Shown here: positions 17,717-26,890 of the stretch, in pieces
Layout of the letters: the number at the start of each line of letters is the position of its first letter
How positions within the stretch are numbered: the first letter of the stretch is position 1
Source of the DNA: Siminovitchia acidinfaciens
GTDB taxonomy: Bacteria > Bacillota > Bacilli > Bacillales > Bacillaceae_C
NCBI RefSeq assembly: GCF_003605385.1
Contig: NZ_QYTV02000005.1
Span: 197,684 to 261,683, forward strand
Length of the DNA stretch: 64,000 bases
Direction of reading: 5' to 3'
Position numbers and translations under genes: made by a program
The notes under the pieces: model-generated
The model's input: the letters and a program-made list of their open reading frames with translations, nothing else
Database searches by the model: none
Told to the model about the DNA's origin: nothing

Positions 17717-19228
17717 TTATTCTATTTTCTTTAAAAAATCCCGGTATTTTTGTTGGTCCGCTAATTTTTCTGCTTTTGAAGCATGTTCTTTCGCTTTTTC
17801 GATATTGCCTTGTTCATAATAAATTATCGCCAAATTGAAATGCGCTTCGTGAAACTTTGGTTCCAATTCAACTGACTTTTCCAAGTGTAACCTTGCATCA
17901 TCATATTTTTGAAGTTGAATTTCCGCATATGCAAGTTGAAAAAAGCTGACAGCATCTCCTTTTCCTTCATCCACAAAGCTTGAGAGTGTTTCGTAGGCCG
18001 CTTGAATTTCTCCATTTTCTATCTGCTTCTGGGCTTTGGCATTCACTGCATCGGGGCGGTCATTGTGATAACCAATATTCAGCATGTAATAGACCGCTAC
18101 TGCCGCTGCCAATAAGAAGATAAATTGCCTTCCCCATTTTCTTTTACCAGGCAAGTGCACAATACCCGTGGCAAGAAAGCCCCCAATGAGTCCACCTATA
18201 TGACCCGCATTATCAATGCCGGACACAGTGAACCCAAAGATCAGGTTGATAATGATCACAACTATGACATTCATTCCGATTGTCCTGAAGAAAAGCCTGG
18301 GATTAACGACACCCATATATAAAAGTGCACCAAAGCATCCGAATATGGCTCCGCTTGCTCCCGCCGATAAATTACTTGTAAATACAAAGCTGGCTACTGA
18401 ACCTGCAAAGCCCGAAAATAAGTAGATCCATAAAAAACGTAAGCGTCCAAAAATTTTCTCAACAGCAGAGCCCAAATAATAAAGTGCCAAAGTATTCATC
18501 ATTAAATGTAATAGTCCAATGTGCAGGAAGATGGGAGTAAAAAAACGCCACCACTCACCAGTCAATATGAGCGGATTATATTTAGCCCCGTATTTAACGA
18601 GTGTCTCTACATTCGTGCTGCCTCCATTACTTTCGAGGATAAAAAACATCAGAAGCTGAGCAGCAACGAAAAAATAAGTAAAAAAAGGTTTTCCATTTTC
18701 GAACAGCTCTCTCTCTTCTCTTTCCCGGCTATTCGCTTTTTGAAGGGCAGCTTCTTTTAACCCTTGTATGAGAGCTTCGTCATATGGATTTTGAGGTTGG
18801 AATTGAAAAGACCTATTAAAGATCACGGCTATTTGCTGAAAGGAATCCTCCAATAAGCCGTTTGCCATCAGCAAGGTTTTTACCTGTGTTTTGCCGCCTT
18901 GAACATCATAGGGCTGTTGAATGACATATTCATAATCGTCCACAGGTGGATATTTTGACACATAAATATTAAGCACGGTGAATTCTTTTTTCAAAAATTG
19001 CTTTCGAATTTCTTCGGCCCTTGTGCCAGTTTGCTGTATATCCCGTTTCAACCAATTCGCCCAGTCGATATCTTCGGCAAAAATCCGAATCAGATTAACA
19101 CTTTTATTGCGAACAGTTTCAATCCAAATCTCATTTTCTTCCTGATCCATGTGAACAAGCCTGTAATCCAGATCTATTATAAAATAATTGGCCAACTTCC
19201 AAAATAAATATTGCTCACGTTCCGTCAA
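17717..19228 (-). CDS. gluP: Rhomboid intramembrane serine protease GluP (YqgP)
   Basis: A 503-aa protein with an N-terminal cytosolic domain (to about residue 180), a rhomboid domain with six to seven membrane helices, and C-terminal TPR repeats (about 420-500). The catalytic dyad is S292 in SAGASGAIFG and H344 in DNAGHIGG. B. subtilis YqgP takes part in membrane-protein quality control with FtsH. I chose the TTG at 19228 (MTEREQYLFWKL) with AAGGAAAA upstream. It gives the family length, whereas an ATG at 19348 would add 40 unlikely residues. Confidence 0.9.
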   Translation of the reverse strand: MTEREQYLFWKLANYFIIDLDYRLVHMDQEENEIWIETVRNKSVNLIRIFAEDIDWANWLKRDIQQTGTRAEEIRKQFLKKEFTVLNIYVSKYPPVDDYEYVIQQPYDVQGGKTQVKTLLMANGLLEDSFQQIAVIFNRSFQFQPQNPYDEALIQGLKEAALQKANSREREERELFENGKPFFTYFFVAAQLLMFFILESNGGSTNVETLVKYGAKYNPLILTGEWWRFFTPIFLHIGLLHLMMNTLALYYLGSAVEKIFGRLRFLWIYLFSGFAGSVASFVFTSNLSAGASGAIFGCFGALLYMGVVNPRLFFRTIGMNVIVVIIINLIFGFTVSGIDNAGHIGGLIGGFLATGIVHLPGKRKWGRQFIFLLAAAVAVYYMLNIGYHNDRPDAVNAKAQKQIENGEIQAAYETLSSFVDEGKGDAVSFFQLAYAEIQLQKYDDARLHLEKSVELEPKFHEAHFNLAIIYYEQGNIEKAKEHASKAEKLADQQKYRDFLKKIE

Positions 19229-19516
19229 AATTTTCCTTCCCCGCTTTCCCGGCGCAAATCGCTCTCTTTTTGTGACTCTAATATAGCGAAGTGTGGAAGT
19301 GATTGTAAAGGAAACAGGAAATGTATTATCGAAAGGTGTATCAATCATTTATAGAGCTAAAGCAAGCTGTGACTGATTATATTTTTTACTATAACAATAC
19401 GGATAAAAACAAAATTGACTGGCATGAGCCCGGTTGAATACCGTCTTCATACCAGCCAACCAGCTGCTTAATATTGAAGTCTAACTTTTGGGGTTCAGTA
19501 CACTTTGAGGTCTTTC

Positions 19517-19702
19517 TTAACTCCGAAATGCTCTGCTGAGAAGGCGGGATCTGATACCTGGCATGCCCATGGCAGCCCTTACACTCATTCTTCTAATTGA
19601 GTCATTGCCCAAAACCAGATTCAGAAGTTTGTACCGCCATTTGTAAAGCATGATTGCTGCAAGCGGAAGCACCACAGCTGAGATAAGCTTTCTCATTTTC
19701 AT
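19517..19702 (-). CDS. yqgO: Small basic protein at the yqgO position
   Basis: A 61-aa protein starting MKMRKLISAVVLPLAAIMLYKW, one membrane anchor followed by a basic tail (RRMSVRAAMGMPGIRSRLLSRAF). It has no recognised domain. The symbol is by position between gluP and yqgN and by the similar anchor-plus-basic-tail pattern. GGGAGG precedes the ATG at 19702, and the ATG two codons later (19696) is equally possible. Confidence 0.6.
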   Translation of the reverse strand: MKMRKLISAVVLPLAAIMLYKWRYKLLNLVLGNDSIRRMSVRAAMGMPGIRSRLLSRAFRS

Positions 19703-19746
19703 CTCCTCCTCCCTACTATTGTTCGATAGTGAGGAGGCTTTATACA

Positions 19747-20319
19747 TTAATTTACATTGTTACAATCAATCAGACCTTTTTCAGTAATAATTTTTTCAAC
19801 AGGTATATCATGTTCCTCAACAGGCACATGTTCAGCCAATTGCCTGGAAAATGCAAGCGATACTGTCTTGCCATGGTAATCGGTCAGGAAACGGTCATAA
19901 TATCCGCCGCCAAAACCAGTGCGGTAGCCTTTTCTGCTGTATACGAGACCAGGCACAATCAATAGGTCGATCTCGTCTTTAGATATTTCTTCTGTTTGGG
20001 ATTCAATCGGTTCAAAAAGCCCGAAAAATGAACTTTCCAATTGAGTAAAAGCGGATATTCTCCGGAAGGACATTCCTTTTGTTTCCGGGATACATTTTGG
20101 AACAACGATTCTTTTCCCTTGTTCCCAACCTGTGCGTATCAATTGCCAAGTATCCACTTCGGGAAAACGTGATACTGTCAAGCCAATGGTGCCACTACTT
20201 TTCCAATCATCTGTTTCAACCAGTACGTTTCCAATCAAATAAGAGAACTGTTCATATGTCATTCGATCCATTGCCTGAAGTTCGCTGCTTATGTTTTGCC
20301 TTATGGATTTTTTGTCCAA
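19747..20319 (-). CDS. yqgN: 5-formyltetrahydrofolate cyclo-ligase (YqgN)
   Basis: A 190-aa enzyme that converts 5-formyl-THF to 5,10-methenyl-THF using ATP. The hallmark is IVPGLVYSRKGYRTGFGGGYYDRFL near residues 128-152, holding the nucleotide and folate loop. I prefer the TTG at 20319 because AGGAG lies 7 bp upstream. An ATG five codons earlier has no ribosome site. The product returns stored folate to the one-carbon pool. Confidence 0.92.
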   Translation of the reverse strand: MDKKSIRQNISSELQAMDRMTYEQFSYLIGNVLVETDDWKSSGTIGLTVSRFPEVDTWQLIRTGWEQGKRIVVPKCIPETKGMSFRRISAFTQLESSFFGLFEPIESQTEEISKDEIDLLIVPGLVYSRKGYRTGFGGGYYDRFLTDYHGKTVSLAFSRQLAEHVPVEEHDIPVEKIITEKGLIDCNNVN

Positions 20320-20388
20320 AACACCACTCCTCATTTAAAAGCGTAAACGCCCGTTGATCGTAATGAAACTACCAATTAGCTTTTACAT

Positions 20389-20429
20389 TAAATAGAAAAA
20401 GCCAGCTCCACTTGATCAGTGTTCTGGCT
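20389..20429 (-). terminator. Terminator of rpmG
   Basis: On the minus strand AGCCAG and CTGGCT form a stem around a 17-nt loop and are followed by TTTTTC. Confidence 0.6.
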
Positions 20430-20439
20430 CTTTTGGTCA

Positions 20440-20589
20440 TTATTTTGTTTCACGATGCAATGTAACCCTTTTTTCTCTTGGGCAATATTTTTTAAGCTCA
20501 AGGCGGTCAGCATTATTACGTTTGTTTTTTGTTGAAATATAATTGCGATCATTGCACTCGGTGCAAGCCAATGTAATATTTACACGCAT
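20440..20589 (-). CDS. rpmG: 50S ribosomal protein L33
   Basis: A 49-aa L33 protein starting [19 protein letters not shown] and ending [16 protein letters not shown]. It keeps the first CxxC pair (C9, C12) but only one cysteine (C36) of the second pair. Bacilli often carry several L33 forms that differ in zinc binding. This one may bind zinc poorly or not at all. It is too short for a simple ORF scan but is unmistakable by sequence. Confidence 0.95.
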   Translation of the reverse strand: MRVNITLACTECNDRNYISTKNKRNNADRLELKKYCPREKRVTLHRETK

Positions 20590-20806
20590 GTCTATCTATC
20601 CCTCCAAACCTCATGGCATTCTTTACTATTCTAAGGACTTTTTTATAATATCATTAATTCCGATGAAATGCCAGTCTGTATTTCCTAAAAATGTATTGAT
20701 AAACTTTAAAATTGTATCAGTATTTATACGGAAACACGACTAATAGCATAGCTGAAAATTCCTGTATATGGTATAACAGATAGGTAAACTTAATTCGAGG
20801 TGAACT

Positions 20807-21190
20807 ATGGATACCGCTATCATTATTTTATTGTCACTGTCAACGTTACTCTTTATCATCTCTATTTTTCAAAAAGATAAGACTAGTCAGCTTGAAACCG
20901 AAGTTGAAGAATTATCCATGACACTTTTGCAAGATTACCATAACATCAAAAAAAGGATCGGGTTGCTGGAGGAAGAGCTGCTTTTGGAAAAACAGATTGT
21001 CCACCCTTCGACTGGTAAGGCTAGGATTGAGGAAGATCCGCCGGCTGTACACGAAATCATAAAAAACCAAGTACTTTCATTGCATAATCAAGGTATTGAT
21101 TTACAACGGATATCAAACCAGTCATCCCTCCCTTTGCATACTGTCAAAAGGATTATCGAATCAGATCCCGCTGCCAGGAGGATGATATAA
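20807..21190 (+). CDS. yqzD: Membrane-anchored coiled-coil protein, YqzD-like
   Basis: A 127-aa protein with an N-terminal membrane segment (residues 3-20), a coiled-coil-like middle (KTSQLETEVEELSMTLLQDYHNIKKRI) and a C-terminal helix-turn-helix-like end (LHNQGIDLQRISNQSSLPLHTVKRIIES). The last part resembles small Tn3 or Hin-type HTHs but may be coincidental. The function is unknown. The gene is adjacent to yqzC and abuts it (stop then ATG), so the two are coupled. The symbol is based on position. Confidence 0.55.
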   Translation: MDTAIIILLSLSTLLFIISIFQKDKTSQLETEVEELSMTLLQDYHNIKKRIGLLEEELLLEKQIVHPSTGKARIEEDPPAVHEIIKNQVLSLHNQGIDLQRISNQSSLPLHTVKRIIESDPAARRMI

Positions 21191-21652
21191 ATGGACAAAC
21201 GGCTCACTAGGCAATTGGCTTCACTTCTCCTTGTGATAGCAATTATCCTGATCGGCATAAAAAACATTCAGCCAAAGAAAGAAGCTGTCGCAGCGCCCGA
21301 GGCAGGATTTATTGAAGTGAAGCAGTCGGATTACACAGGCCTGGAAAAGGAACGCGACCAATGGAAACAAAAATATGAAGAGCTGAAGCAAAAAGAAACA
21401 ACAGGGAAAGAGAAGGACAAAACAGTCGTAAAGATCATGCATTTGTACATTAATGACGGTATGACTTCAAAAGAAGTGAGCAAGCAAATGGAAAAAGCCG
21501 AGATCATTAAAGATGCGAACGAATTCAATGATTATCTCGCTGCAAAGAATTGGCAGCAGTCCATTCAAATCGGCGATTATGAGCTTACAAGCGAAATGGA
21601 AATGCAGAAAATCGCCGAAACAATCACGGGAAATTTACCTAAGAAAGAGTAA
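21191..21652 (+). CDS. yqzC: Membrane-anchored protein resembling the MltG N-terminal region, YqzC-like
   Basis: A 153-aa protein with one N-terminal membrane helix (about residues 8-24), a charged coiled coil (LEKERDQWKQKYEELKQKE), and a C-terminal domain with YINDGMTSKEVSKQMEKAEIIKDANEFNDYL, the LysM-like subdomain found before the catalytic part of MltG lytic transglycosylases. The catalytic domain is absent, so this is not an active transglycosylase. The position next to pbpA suggests a cell-envelope role, by inference only. Confidence 0.6.
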   Translation: MDKRLTRQLASLLLVIAIILIGIKNIQPKKEAVAAPEAGFIEVKQSDYTGLEKERDQWKQKYEELKQKETTGKEKDKTVVKIMHLYINDGMTSKEVSKQMEKAEIIKDANEFNDYLAAKNWQQSIQIGDYELTSEMEMQKIAETITGNLPKKE

Positions 21653-21681
21653 AGCAGGCCAAAGAGCCTGCTTTATTTTCG
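21651..21681 (+). terminator. Terminator of yqzD-yqzC
   Basis: AAAGCAGGC and GCCTGCTTT pair around CAAAGA, followed by ATTTTC. Confidence 0.8.
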
Positions 21682-21728
21682 TTCATAACTATATAATTCT
21701 ATCGATGAACATGCGCTTGCGTTTCTTA

Positions 21729-23840
21729 TTATTCTCCTTGATCCTCATTTGTTTCTTCAGAAGCTGCATCATCTTTCTTATTTTTTAAATCAAAATAAGC
21801 TTTCAGTACCCGCTTGCCAATTTCAGAATTGATGCTGTTCGGTGTTCCTCCCTTGACATACGCCGAAGGGACAATGACAGCCATTGCCACTTCCGGATTC
21901 TCGTAGGGGGCATAGGCTACAAGCGAGAGGTTCCAAACACCGGTGCCCCTGTCTACAGTTTCGGCTGTTCCCGTTTTTCCTGCCGGACGGTATGGTTCGC
22001 TGGCAAATGCTCTTCCTGTTCCGTTCGCTTCGTGGAAAACTCCCCAGAAACCGCCTTGGACCCTTTGAATCCACGAATCTTGTGCATTAATTCTATTAAG
22101 TACCTTTGGCTTTATTTCCTGGGCGAGCGGTCCAATTTCTTCTTTTTCGTTAGAAGGATCTCTAATCTCTTTTACGACATGCGGCTGCATCCGATAGCCG
22201 CCGTTGGCAATGGTCGATACGTATTGAGCCAGTTGAAGCGGTGTATAGGAGTCATACTGCCCGATGGCAAAGTCCAGTACGTTACCTCCATCGGCAAGTT
22301 CCACAGAGCCACGGAAACCGATCTGCTCCCCTGGGAGATCTATGCCTGTACGGATTCCAAGCCCGAACTGGCTGAAGTACATACGCATTTCCCTAAACGC
22401 CTTTTCTTTATCTATAATTAAAGATTGCCCTCTTCTGTATTGCCCATCCCCGACGGCAATGGCAATCTTATACATATAAACGTTTGAAGATCTCACTAAA
22501 GCTGTATGATCATTAAGATAAATATATCCACCCCTGTTAAAATGGGAGCTTTTAGGCTTTGATCCTTTTATGACAATCGGTTCGTCCAATAAAACATTTC
22601 TTCCAGGTGCAATAGCTCCACTCATATATCCTGTCAGCACAGATGCTCCTTTGACAGATGAACCTACAACATAGGATGTCGTGAAGTTTCCGGCAGCAAA
22701 ATCACTGAATTTATACCTTCCTTCATCTTCATCATAAGCATATTGCTTTCCGGACATCGCCAAAATTTCTCCAGTGTATGGATCCATCAAAGTCACGAAA
22801 GCCCGATCAAGAAGCCCGGTGCCACCCCTCATTTTTGTTTTACGGAGTTCTTCTTCAATAATCTGGTCAACCGCTTCCTGCAGTTCCATGTCAATTGTCA
22901 AAATAAGGTCTTTTCCGCGCTGGCCTTCATGAAGGACTTTTGTTTCTATGACAGCACCCGAGCGGGTGATGTTCTTGATCTTCTCTTTTTGACCGCGGAG
23001 TACATCTTCATATTGAAGTTCGATATAACTTTTTCCTACCCTGTCGTTCCTGCTATAGCCCCGTGACATGTAATAATCCTGTTTCTCACTAGGTAAACCG
23101 TTACTGACACCGCCCAATATCGATCTCAAGGTTTCACCGTAGGTATACTTGCGTTCCCAGTCTGTCGTAGTGTCAACACCCGGCAGCTCTGAAAGCCTTT
23201 CGCTCACCTGCGCATATTCCTCGGTTGTAACATCTTCATTTTTTACAATTTGCTGGGTAAGAGCATATCCGCCTGTAAACTCCCTATAAATCGCAAGCAC
23301 TTCCAAGTCGTCTTGGGTTAGGCTAGCCAGTTCTTCTTTCGTCACGCGGTCTCGCTGAAGCTTATAAATTTCATCATTTTTGTCTTTATACTTTTCCAAT
23401 TCTGCCTTGGTGACTTTTTTCGCCGCCTCATCAGGATGAGTCATAAGCCAGTAGTCAATCTTATCTCTTTCCGTAATTTTTTCCGTGTCCTTATTAATGA
23501 GCTTAGCCAAAGCTTGGGCCGTTTCCAGCGTTTTCTCTTGGTCAAATTGGTTCGGAATGGTATACGTTATTGCCTTTTTCGGGTCATTATCAACAATAAG
23601 CCTATGTTTCCGATCGTAAATTTTTCCTCTGGGTACAGACTTGTTGACGGTAACGTCCTCAGTCCGTTCAACTTCCCGTTTTGCATCTTCACCGTACACA
23701 ATCTGAATTACTCCTAGACGGAGAATCAACAGCGAAAATAACAAGAAGACAATAAAAAACAGCATGTTCATTCTAAAGGGAACATGGTTTTTTTTCTTTT
23801 CCTTAGTGTTATTCAATTTCTCCAGCCCTTTCTCCCTCAT
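21729..23840 (-). CDS. pbpA: Penicillin-binding protein 2A (elongation transpeptidase PbpA)
   Basis: A 703-aa class B penicillin-binding protein that crosslinks peptidoglycan during cylindrical growth. It has a cytoplasmic basic tail, one membrane helix (about residues 25-48), a pedestal domain, and a transpeptidase domain with SSVKGAS (SxxK), RSSN (SxN) and AGKTGTAE (KTG) in order. The tail ends in an acidic stretch. The ATG at 23840 has no good ribosome site. A TTG at 23816 with AAAGGG and GGAG upstream is a likely alternative, shortening the protein by 8 residues. Confidence 0.93.
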   Translation of the reverse strand: MREKGLEKLNNTKEKKKNHVPFRMNMLFFIVFLLFSLLILRLGVIQIVYGEDAKREVERTEDVTVNKSVPRGKIYDRKHRLIVDNDPKKAITYTIPNQFDQEKTLETAQALAKLINKDTEKITERDKIDYWLMTHPDEAAKKVTKAELEKYKDKNDEIYKLQRDRVTKEELASLTQDDLEVLAIYREFTGGYALTQQIVKNEDVTTEEYAQVSERLSELPGVDTTTDWERKYTYGETLRSILGGVSNGLPSEKQDYYMSRGYSRNDRVGKSYIELQYEDVLRGQKEKIKNITRSGAVIETKVLHEGQRGKDLILTIDMELQEAVDQIIEEELRKTKMRGGTGLLDRAFVTLMDPYTGEILAMSGKQYAYDEDEGRYKFSDFAAGNFTTSYVVGSSVKGASVLTGYMSGAIAPGRNVLLDEPIVIKGSKPKSSHFNRGGYIYLNDHTALVRSSNVYMYKIAIAVGDGQYRRGQSLIIDKEKAFREMRMYFSQFGLGIRTGIDLPGEQIGFRGSVELADGGNVLDFAIGQYDSYTPLQLAQYVSTIANGGYRMQPHVVKEIRDPSNEKEEIGPLAQEIKPKVLNRINAQDSWIQRVQGGFWGVFHEANGTGRAFASEPYRPAGKTGTAETVDRGTGVWNLSLVAYAPYENPEVAMAVIVPSAYVKGGTPNSINSEIGKRVLKAYFDLKNKKDDAASEETNEDQGE

Positions 23841-23908
23841 CCGTATCTTTTATTGTAAAAGAAAAAGCTTTTTTTTTCTACAGTGTGGGACAAAAAGATG
23901 ATGTTTGT

Positions 23909-25123
23909 TCATGAAGAAAAGGTGACTTTTACTTTTTGAAGCAGTATTGCGGCAAGACCATGGCCTGTACCGATGATAAGCAATAATATGGGAATGCTTT
24001 TTTGTGCGTCAAAAAATAGGATGGCCACAATGAAAGACAAAATTGAAACTACCCGACCCGTATTCAAAAAAACTTCCTTAACGACAATATATTCAATCCT
24101 CATTTCAGCTGCCTTCCAGCTTTTCCCGATCACATCATAGGTCATTGAAAAATACGGAACGAGCATAATGGGATAAGCGATGGCAATTGCTGCCCCATAT
24201 GTAAGCAGAAGCGGATAGTTCATTTTAAATACAATCAGAAAAATCGCCAGATACAGTAATAGCCCGCCTATAAGCATAGCCGGCTTTCTTTTATCATTTT
24301 TAATAAAACGCCCTGCCAGATAATAAGCGATAAACGATATTCCCGAATTGATCAGACCGAACGTTCCCAAAGCAAGTTCGCTTCCAGTTGAAATGAACAC
24401 AAAGACCGAGATGATAAAAATGAATGTACCATCCCTGAATCCCTGAAAGAAATGCGCATTGGTAATATATTTCCAGTTCTGATTCTTCTTCCTTTCCCGC
24501 CATACCCTTCTAAAGCAGTACACCCCATTGGCTGGACGGCGTTTAATAAAAAAACTGATTACCACAGCAAGCGCAAACAACGCCAAAGAAATGGCAAATA
24601 TGATTGTATAGCCTATATTCGAGGTAAATCTTGTAATAAGGAAGCCGGCTGATATTGGGCCGATGATCCCGCCTGCAGAAGTAAGCGTCCCAAGGAATCC
24701 GTTGAAAAAGTCTCGTGTTTCGGGCTCAGTAATTTCAAATGTCAGCACATTGAATGCGAGCCAATAAAAGCCATAGCCAATCCCAAGCAGGCTCCCTAAA
24801 ATAATTAAGTAAGATTGTGCTTTTTCTCCCAGAAATAGTACGACTAAAAAAAAGAATGCCAAAAATACTACGCCGATTCGAAGTACAATCACCCTGTCAA
24901 TTTTTTTCGCCCATCTTCCTGCTAATATGAAAGTCAATGGCTGAAAAAAGACAATAGCCAAATTGTAAAGGGCCAAGTCTATGTATTTTCCCGACTGCTT
25001 CCATAAATATATGTTTACAAATGTGTTCGACAAAGCGATGCTCAGTGAATACAAGCCGCCAACAAGAAGAAGCAGCCCCAAGTCCTTTGGTACTTCCACT
25101 TTTCCAAACAATTTTTTCACCAT
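23909..25123 (-). CDS. yqgE: Major facilitator superfamily transporter YqgE
   Basis: A 404-aa MFS permease with about 12 membrane helices, starting MVKKLFGKVEVPKDLG. A conserved cytoplasmic loop AGRWAKKIDRVIVLRIG lies between helices 2 and 3. The substrate is unknown. The ATG at 25123 has AAAGGGGAG 7 bp upstream. Longer in-frame starts fall in the repeat cluster and are rejected. The gene is between pbpA and sodA as in B. subtilis. Confidence 0.85.
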   Translation of the reverse strand: MVKKLFGKVEVPKDLGLLLLVGGLYSLSIALSNTFVNIYLWKQSGKYIDLALYNLAIVFFQPLTFILAGRWAKKIDRVIVLRIGVVFLAFFFLVVLFLGEKAQSYLIILGSLLGIGYGFYWLAFNVLTFEITEPETRDFFNGFLGTLTSAGGIIGPISAGFLITRFTSNIGYTIIFAISLALFALAVVISFFIKRRPANGVYCFRRVWRERKKNQNWKYITNAHFFQGFRDGTFIFIISVFVFISTGSELALGTFGLINSGISFIAYYLAGRFIKNDKRKPAMLIGGLLLYLAIFLIVFKMNYPLLLTYGAAIAIAYPIMLVPYFSMTYDVIGKSWKAAEMRIEYIVVKEVFLNTGRVVSILSFIVAILFFDAQKSIPILLLIIGTGHGLAAILLQKVKVTFSS

Positions 25124-25179
25124 GATAGTACTCCCCTTTACACACACTATTTTTTGTGAAAGGGAATGTTTTATACTAA

Positions 25180-25300
25180 GAAAAGCGAAAGGCGACTGTT
25201 TATCGGCGACAAGCACAAGACGAGCGCTGAAGAAGGCGCTGTTTGCCTTCAGCAGCGATTGGCTTGTGACCTCGAGCCGATGGCGCCTGTAGCTGGACAA
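25180..25300 (+). repeat. Dispersed hairpin repeat, copy 4 (CGGC-arm variant)
   Basis: GAAAAGCGAAAGGCGAC, TATCGGCGACAAGCACAAG, then a private inner hairpin (GCGCTGAAGAAGGCGCTG and GCCTTCAGCAGCG), GGCTTGTGACCTCGAGCCGATGGCGCC, TGTAGCTGGACAA. The TATCGGC/GCCGAT arm replaces TAGCCCC/GGGGCTA of other copies while keeping pairing. Confidence 0.85.
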
Positions 25301-25302
25301 TA

Positions 25303-25424
25303 GAAAAGCGGAAACGCCTTGATTAGCCCCGACAAGCATAAGACGATTCCCGAGGAGGCAGCCCTTCAGCCACCACAGGGAATTGGCTTATGACCTCGAG
25401 GGGCTAGGCGTTGAAGCTGGACAA
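25303..25424 (+). repeat. Dispersed hairpin repeat, copy 5 (best-preserved short form)
   Basis: Directly follows copy 4. AACGCC, TAGCCCC, CATAAG and ATTCCC in the 5' half pair with GGGAAT, CTTATG, GGGGCTA and GGCGTT in the 3' half. The ends are GAAAAGCGG and AAGCTGGACAA. Confidence 0.85.
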
Positions 25425-25427
25425 TAG

Positions 25428-25470
25428 GAAAAGCGAAAGGCGCCTGTAGCTAGAAAATGGAAAAGCGGAT
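25428..25470 (+). repeat. Miniature repeat copy 6 plus a start fragment
   Basis: GGAAAAGCGAAAGGCGCC joined directly to TGTAGCTAGAAAA (both ends with the centre deleted), followed by another GGAAAAGCGGA start. Confidence 0.7.
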
Positions 25471-25510
25471 GGAGCCCGGTAGGTGCGACTGTCACCCCTG
25501 GATTTGTCAA

Positions 25511-25553
25511 ATAAAAAAAACGAATCACCCGCATCATACAGGCAATTCGTTTT
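25511..25553 (-). terminator. Terminator of sodA
   Basis: On the minus strand AAAACGAAT and ATTCGTTTT pair around a partly complementary loop (TGCCTG..GGGTG), followed by a run of T. Confidence 0.8.
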
Positions 25554-25561
25554 CATTAAAA

Positions 25562-26170
25562 TTATTTTGCTTCGTTGTAAAGCTTTTGCACTTCGTTCCA
25601 GTTCACGACGTTCCAGAATGCTTTCATGTAATCCGGACGACGGTTTTGATATTTGAGGTAATACGCATGCTCCCAAACATCAAGGCCAAGAATCGGCTTT
25701 TTGCCTTCCATTACAGGGCTGTCCTGGTTAGGAGTGCTTGTGATTGCCAACTCACCGTTGTCAACGATCAGCCAAGCCCATCCAGAACCGAAACGTCCAG
25801 CTCCTGCCGCTTCGAATTGTTCCTTGAATTTATCAAAGCTGCCGAATTTGCTTTCAATGGCATCCTTCAAATCGCCGCTTGGCTCTCCTCCGCCTTGTGG
25901 AGAAAGCAATTTCCAGAACAATGAGTGGTTTGCATGGCCTCCACCATTATTGCGGACTGCTGTTCTGATTGATTCAGGAACGGAATCAAGGTCAGCAATC
26001 AATTCTTCGACTGACTTGCCTTCCAACTCGCTGTTACCAGCTACTGCGTTGTTCAGGTTTGTAACATATGTGTTATGGTGCTTTGTGTGGTGAATGTTCA
26101 TTGTTTCCTTATCGATATGTGGCTCCAATGCATCATATTCGTAAGGTAATTGTGGTAATTCGTATGCCAT
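25562..26170 (-). CDS. sodA: Superoxide dismutase, manganese type
   Basis: A 202-aa cytosolic Mn/Fe superoxide dismutase that converts superoxide to hydrogen peroxide and oxygen. Metal ligands by family alignment are H27, H82, D164 and H168, seen in [15 protein letters not shown] and [11 protein letters not shown] at 76-78 and the FGSGWAWL segment favour manganese. The ATG has AGGAGG 9 bp upstream. It is monocistronic, with its own promoter and terminator. Confidence 0.97.
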   Translation of the reverse strand: MAYELPQLPYEYDALEPHIDKETMNIHHTKHHNTYVTNLNNAVAGNSELEGKSVEELIADLDSVPESIRTAVRNNGGGHANHSLFWKLLSPQGGGEPSGDLKDAIESKFGSFDKFKEQFEAAGAGRFGSGWAWLIVDNGELAITSTPNQDSPVMEGKKPILGLDVWEHAYYLKYQNRRPDYMKAFWNVVNWNEVQKLYNEAK

Positions 26171-26231
26171 AATAAAATTCCTCCTATGTAATTATTTGAA
26201 TCATTGAACGATTCAATCGTATTCCATCATA

Positions 26232-26260
26232 AGATTATCAAATATTGATATCGCATTCAA
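26232..26260 (-). promoter_or_regulatory. Probable promoter of sodA
   Basis: On the minus strand TTGAAT (26260-26255) and TAATCT (26237-26232) are 17 bp apart, about 60 bp before the start codon. Confidence 0.5.
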
Positions 26261-26273
26261 ATTTTATGCTTGA

Positions 26274-26759
26274 TCATTTTAATACGAGGAATAGGAAGTA
26301 GCCCACCATAAAAAGCTGGATAACCGCTTTAGTCGCAACACTTCCAACAAACGCAAGAACAGATCCGACACCAATCTTGACAGCCTGTTTGAATGCCGTG
26401 CGATTAACCAACAACTCCCCTGCAACTGCTCCGAGGAACGGCCCGATTAAAATCCCGGCGACAGGAATAACGAATGGTCCAATAAGCAGGCCCAATGTGC
26501 TTCCCCATATTCCGGCTTTCGAACCCCCAAACTTTTTAACACCATATAGATTTACCAGATAATCTGCGGCAAAAATAAGTAACACAAACAGAATTTGAAC
26601 TGTCCAAAACAGATAGTTCAGAGGTTCAAAGGTATAAAAGAAGCCATACAACAAAAAGGCGCAAACTAACAACAAAACGCTGGGAATGATCGGATACACA
26701 AGTCCCACAAATGCCAAGACAATCAAAATAATAAAAATTGACCAATATACAACTCCCAT
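26274..26759 (-). CDS. yqgC: DUF456 family membrane protein YqgC
   Basis: A 161-aa protein with four to five membrane helices and the glycine/proline-rich segment GSTLGLLIGPFVIPVAGILIGPFLGAVAGELL typical of DUF456. The function is unknown. The ATG at 26759 (MGVVYWSIF) has AGGGAG 6 bp upstream. Confidence 0.88.
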   Translation of the reverse strand: MGVVYWSIFIILIVLAFVGLVYPIIPSVLLLVCAFLLYGFFYTFEPLNYLFWTVQILFVLLIFAADYLVNLYGVKKFGGSKAGIWGSTLGLLIGPFVIPVAGILIGPFLGAVAGELLVNRTAFKQAVKIGVGSVLAFVGSVATKAVIQLFMVGYFLFLVLK

Positions 26760-26890
26760 GATCTGCTCCCTCATTTCTATAAATGGATTATGTTTCTATA
26801 CGACATTAAGGATATAAATAAACCTATTTTCGACTTTTTTGTCAAACTTTCTTCAAAAGCTTGAATGTATTTGATTAAGGAACCAAAATA

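Noticed and set aside
21191-21652. Active MltG endolytic transglycosylase
   Set aside because: Only the anchor and a LysM-like subdomain are present; the catalytic domain with its conserved glutamate is missing.
24981-25676. Several open frames around the sodA-yqgE gap
   Set aside because: They are translations of the repeat copies or of the reverse strand of sodA and yqgE.
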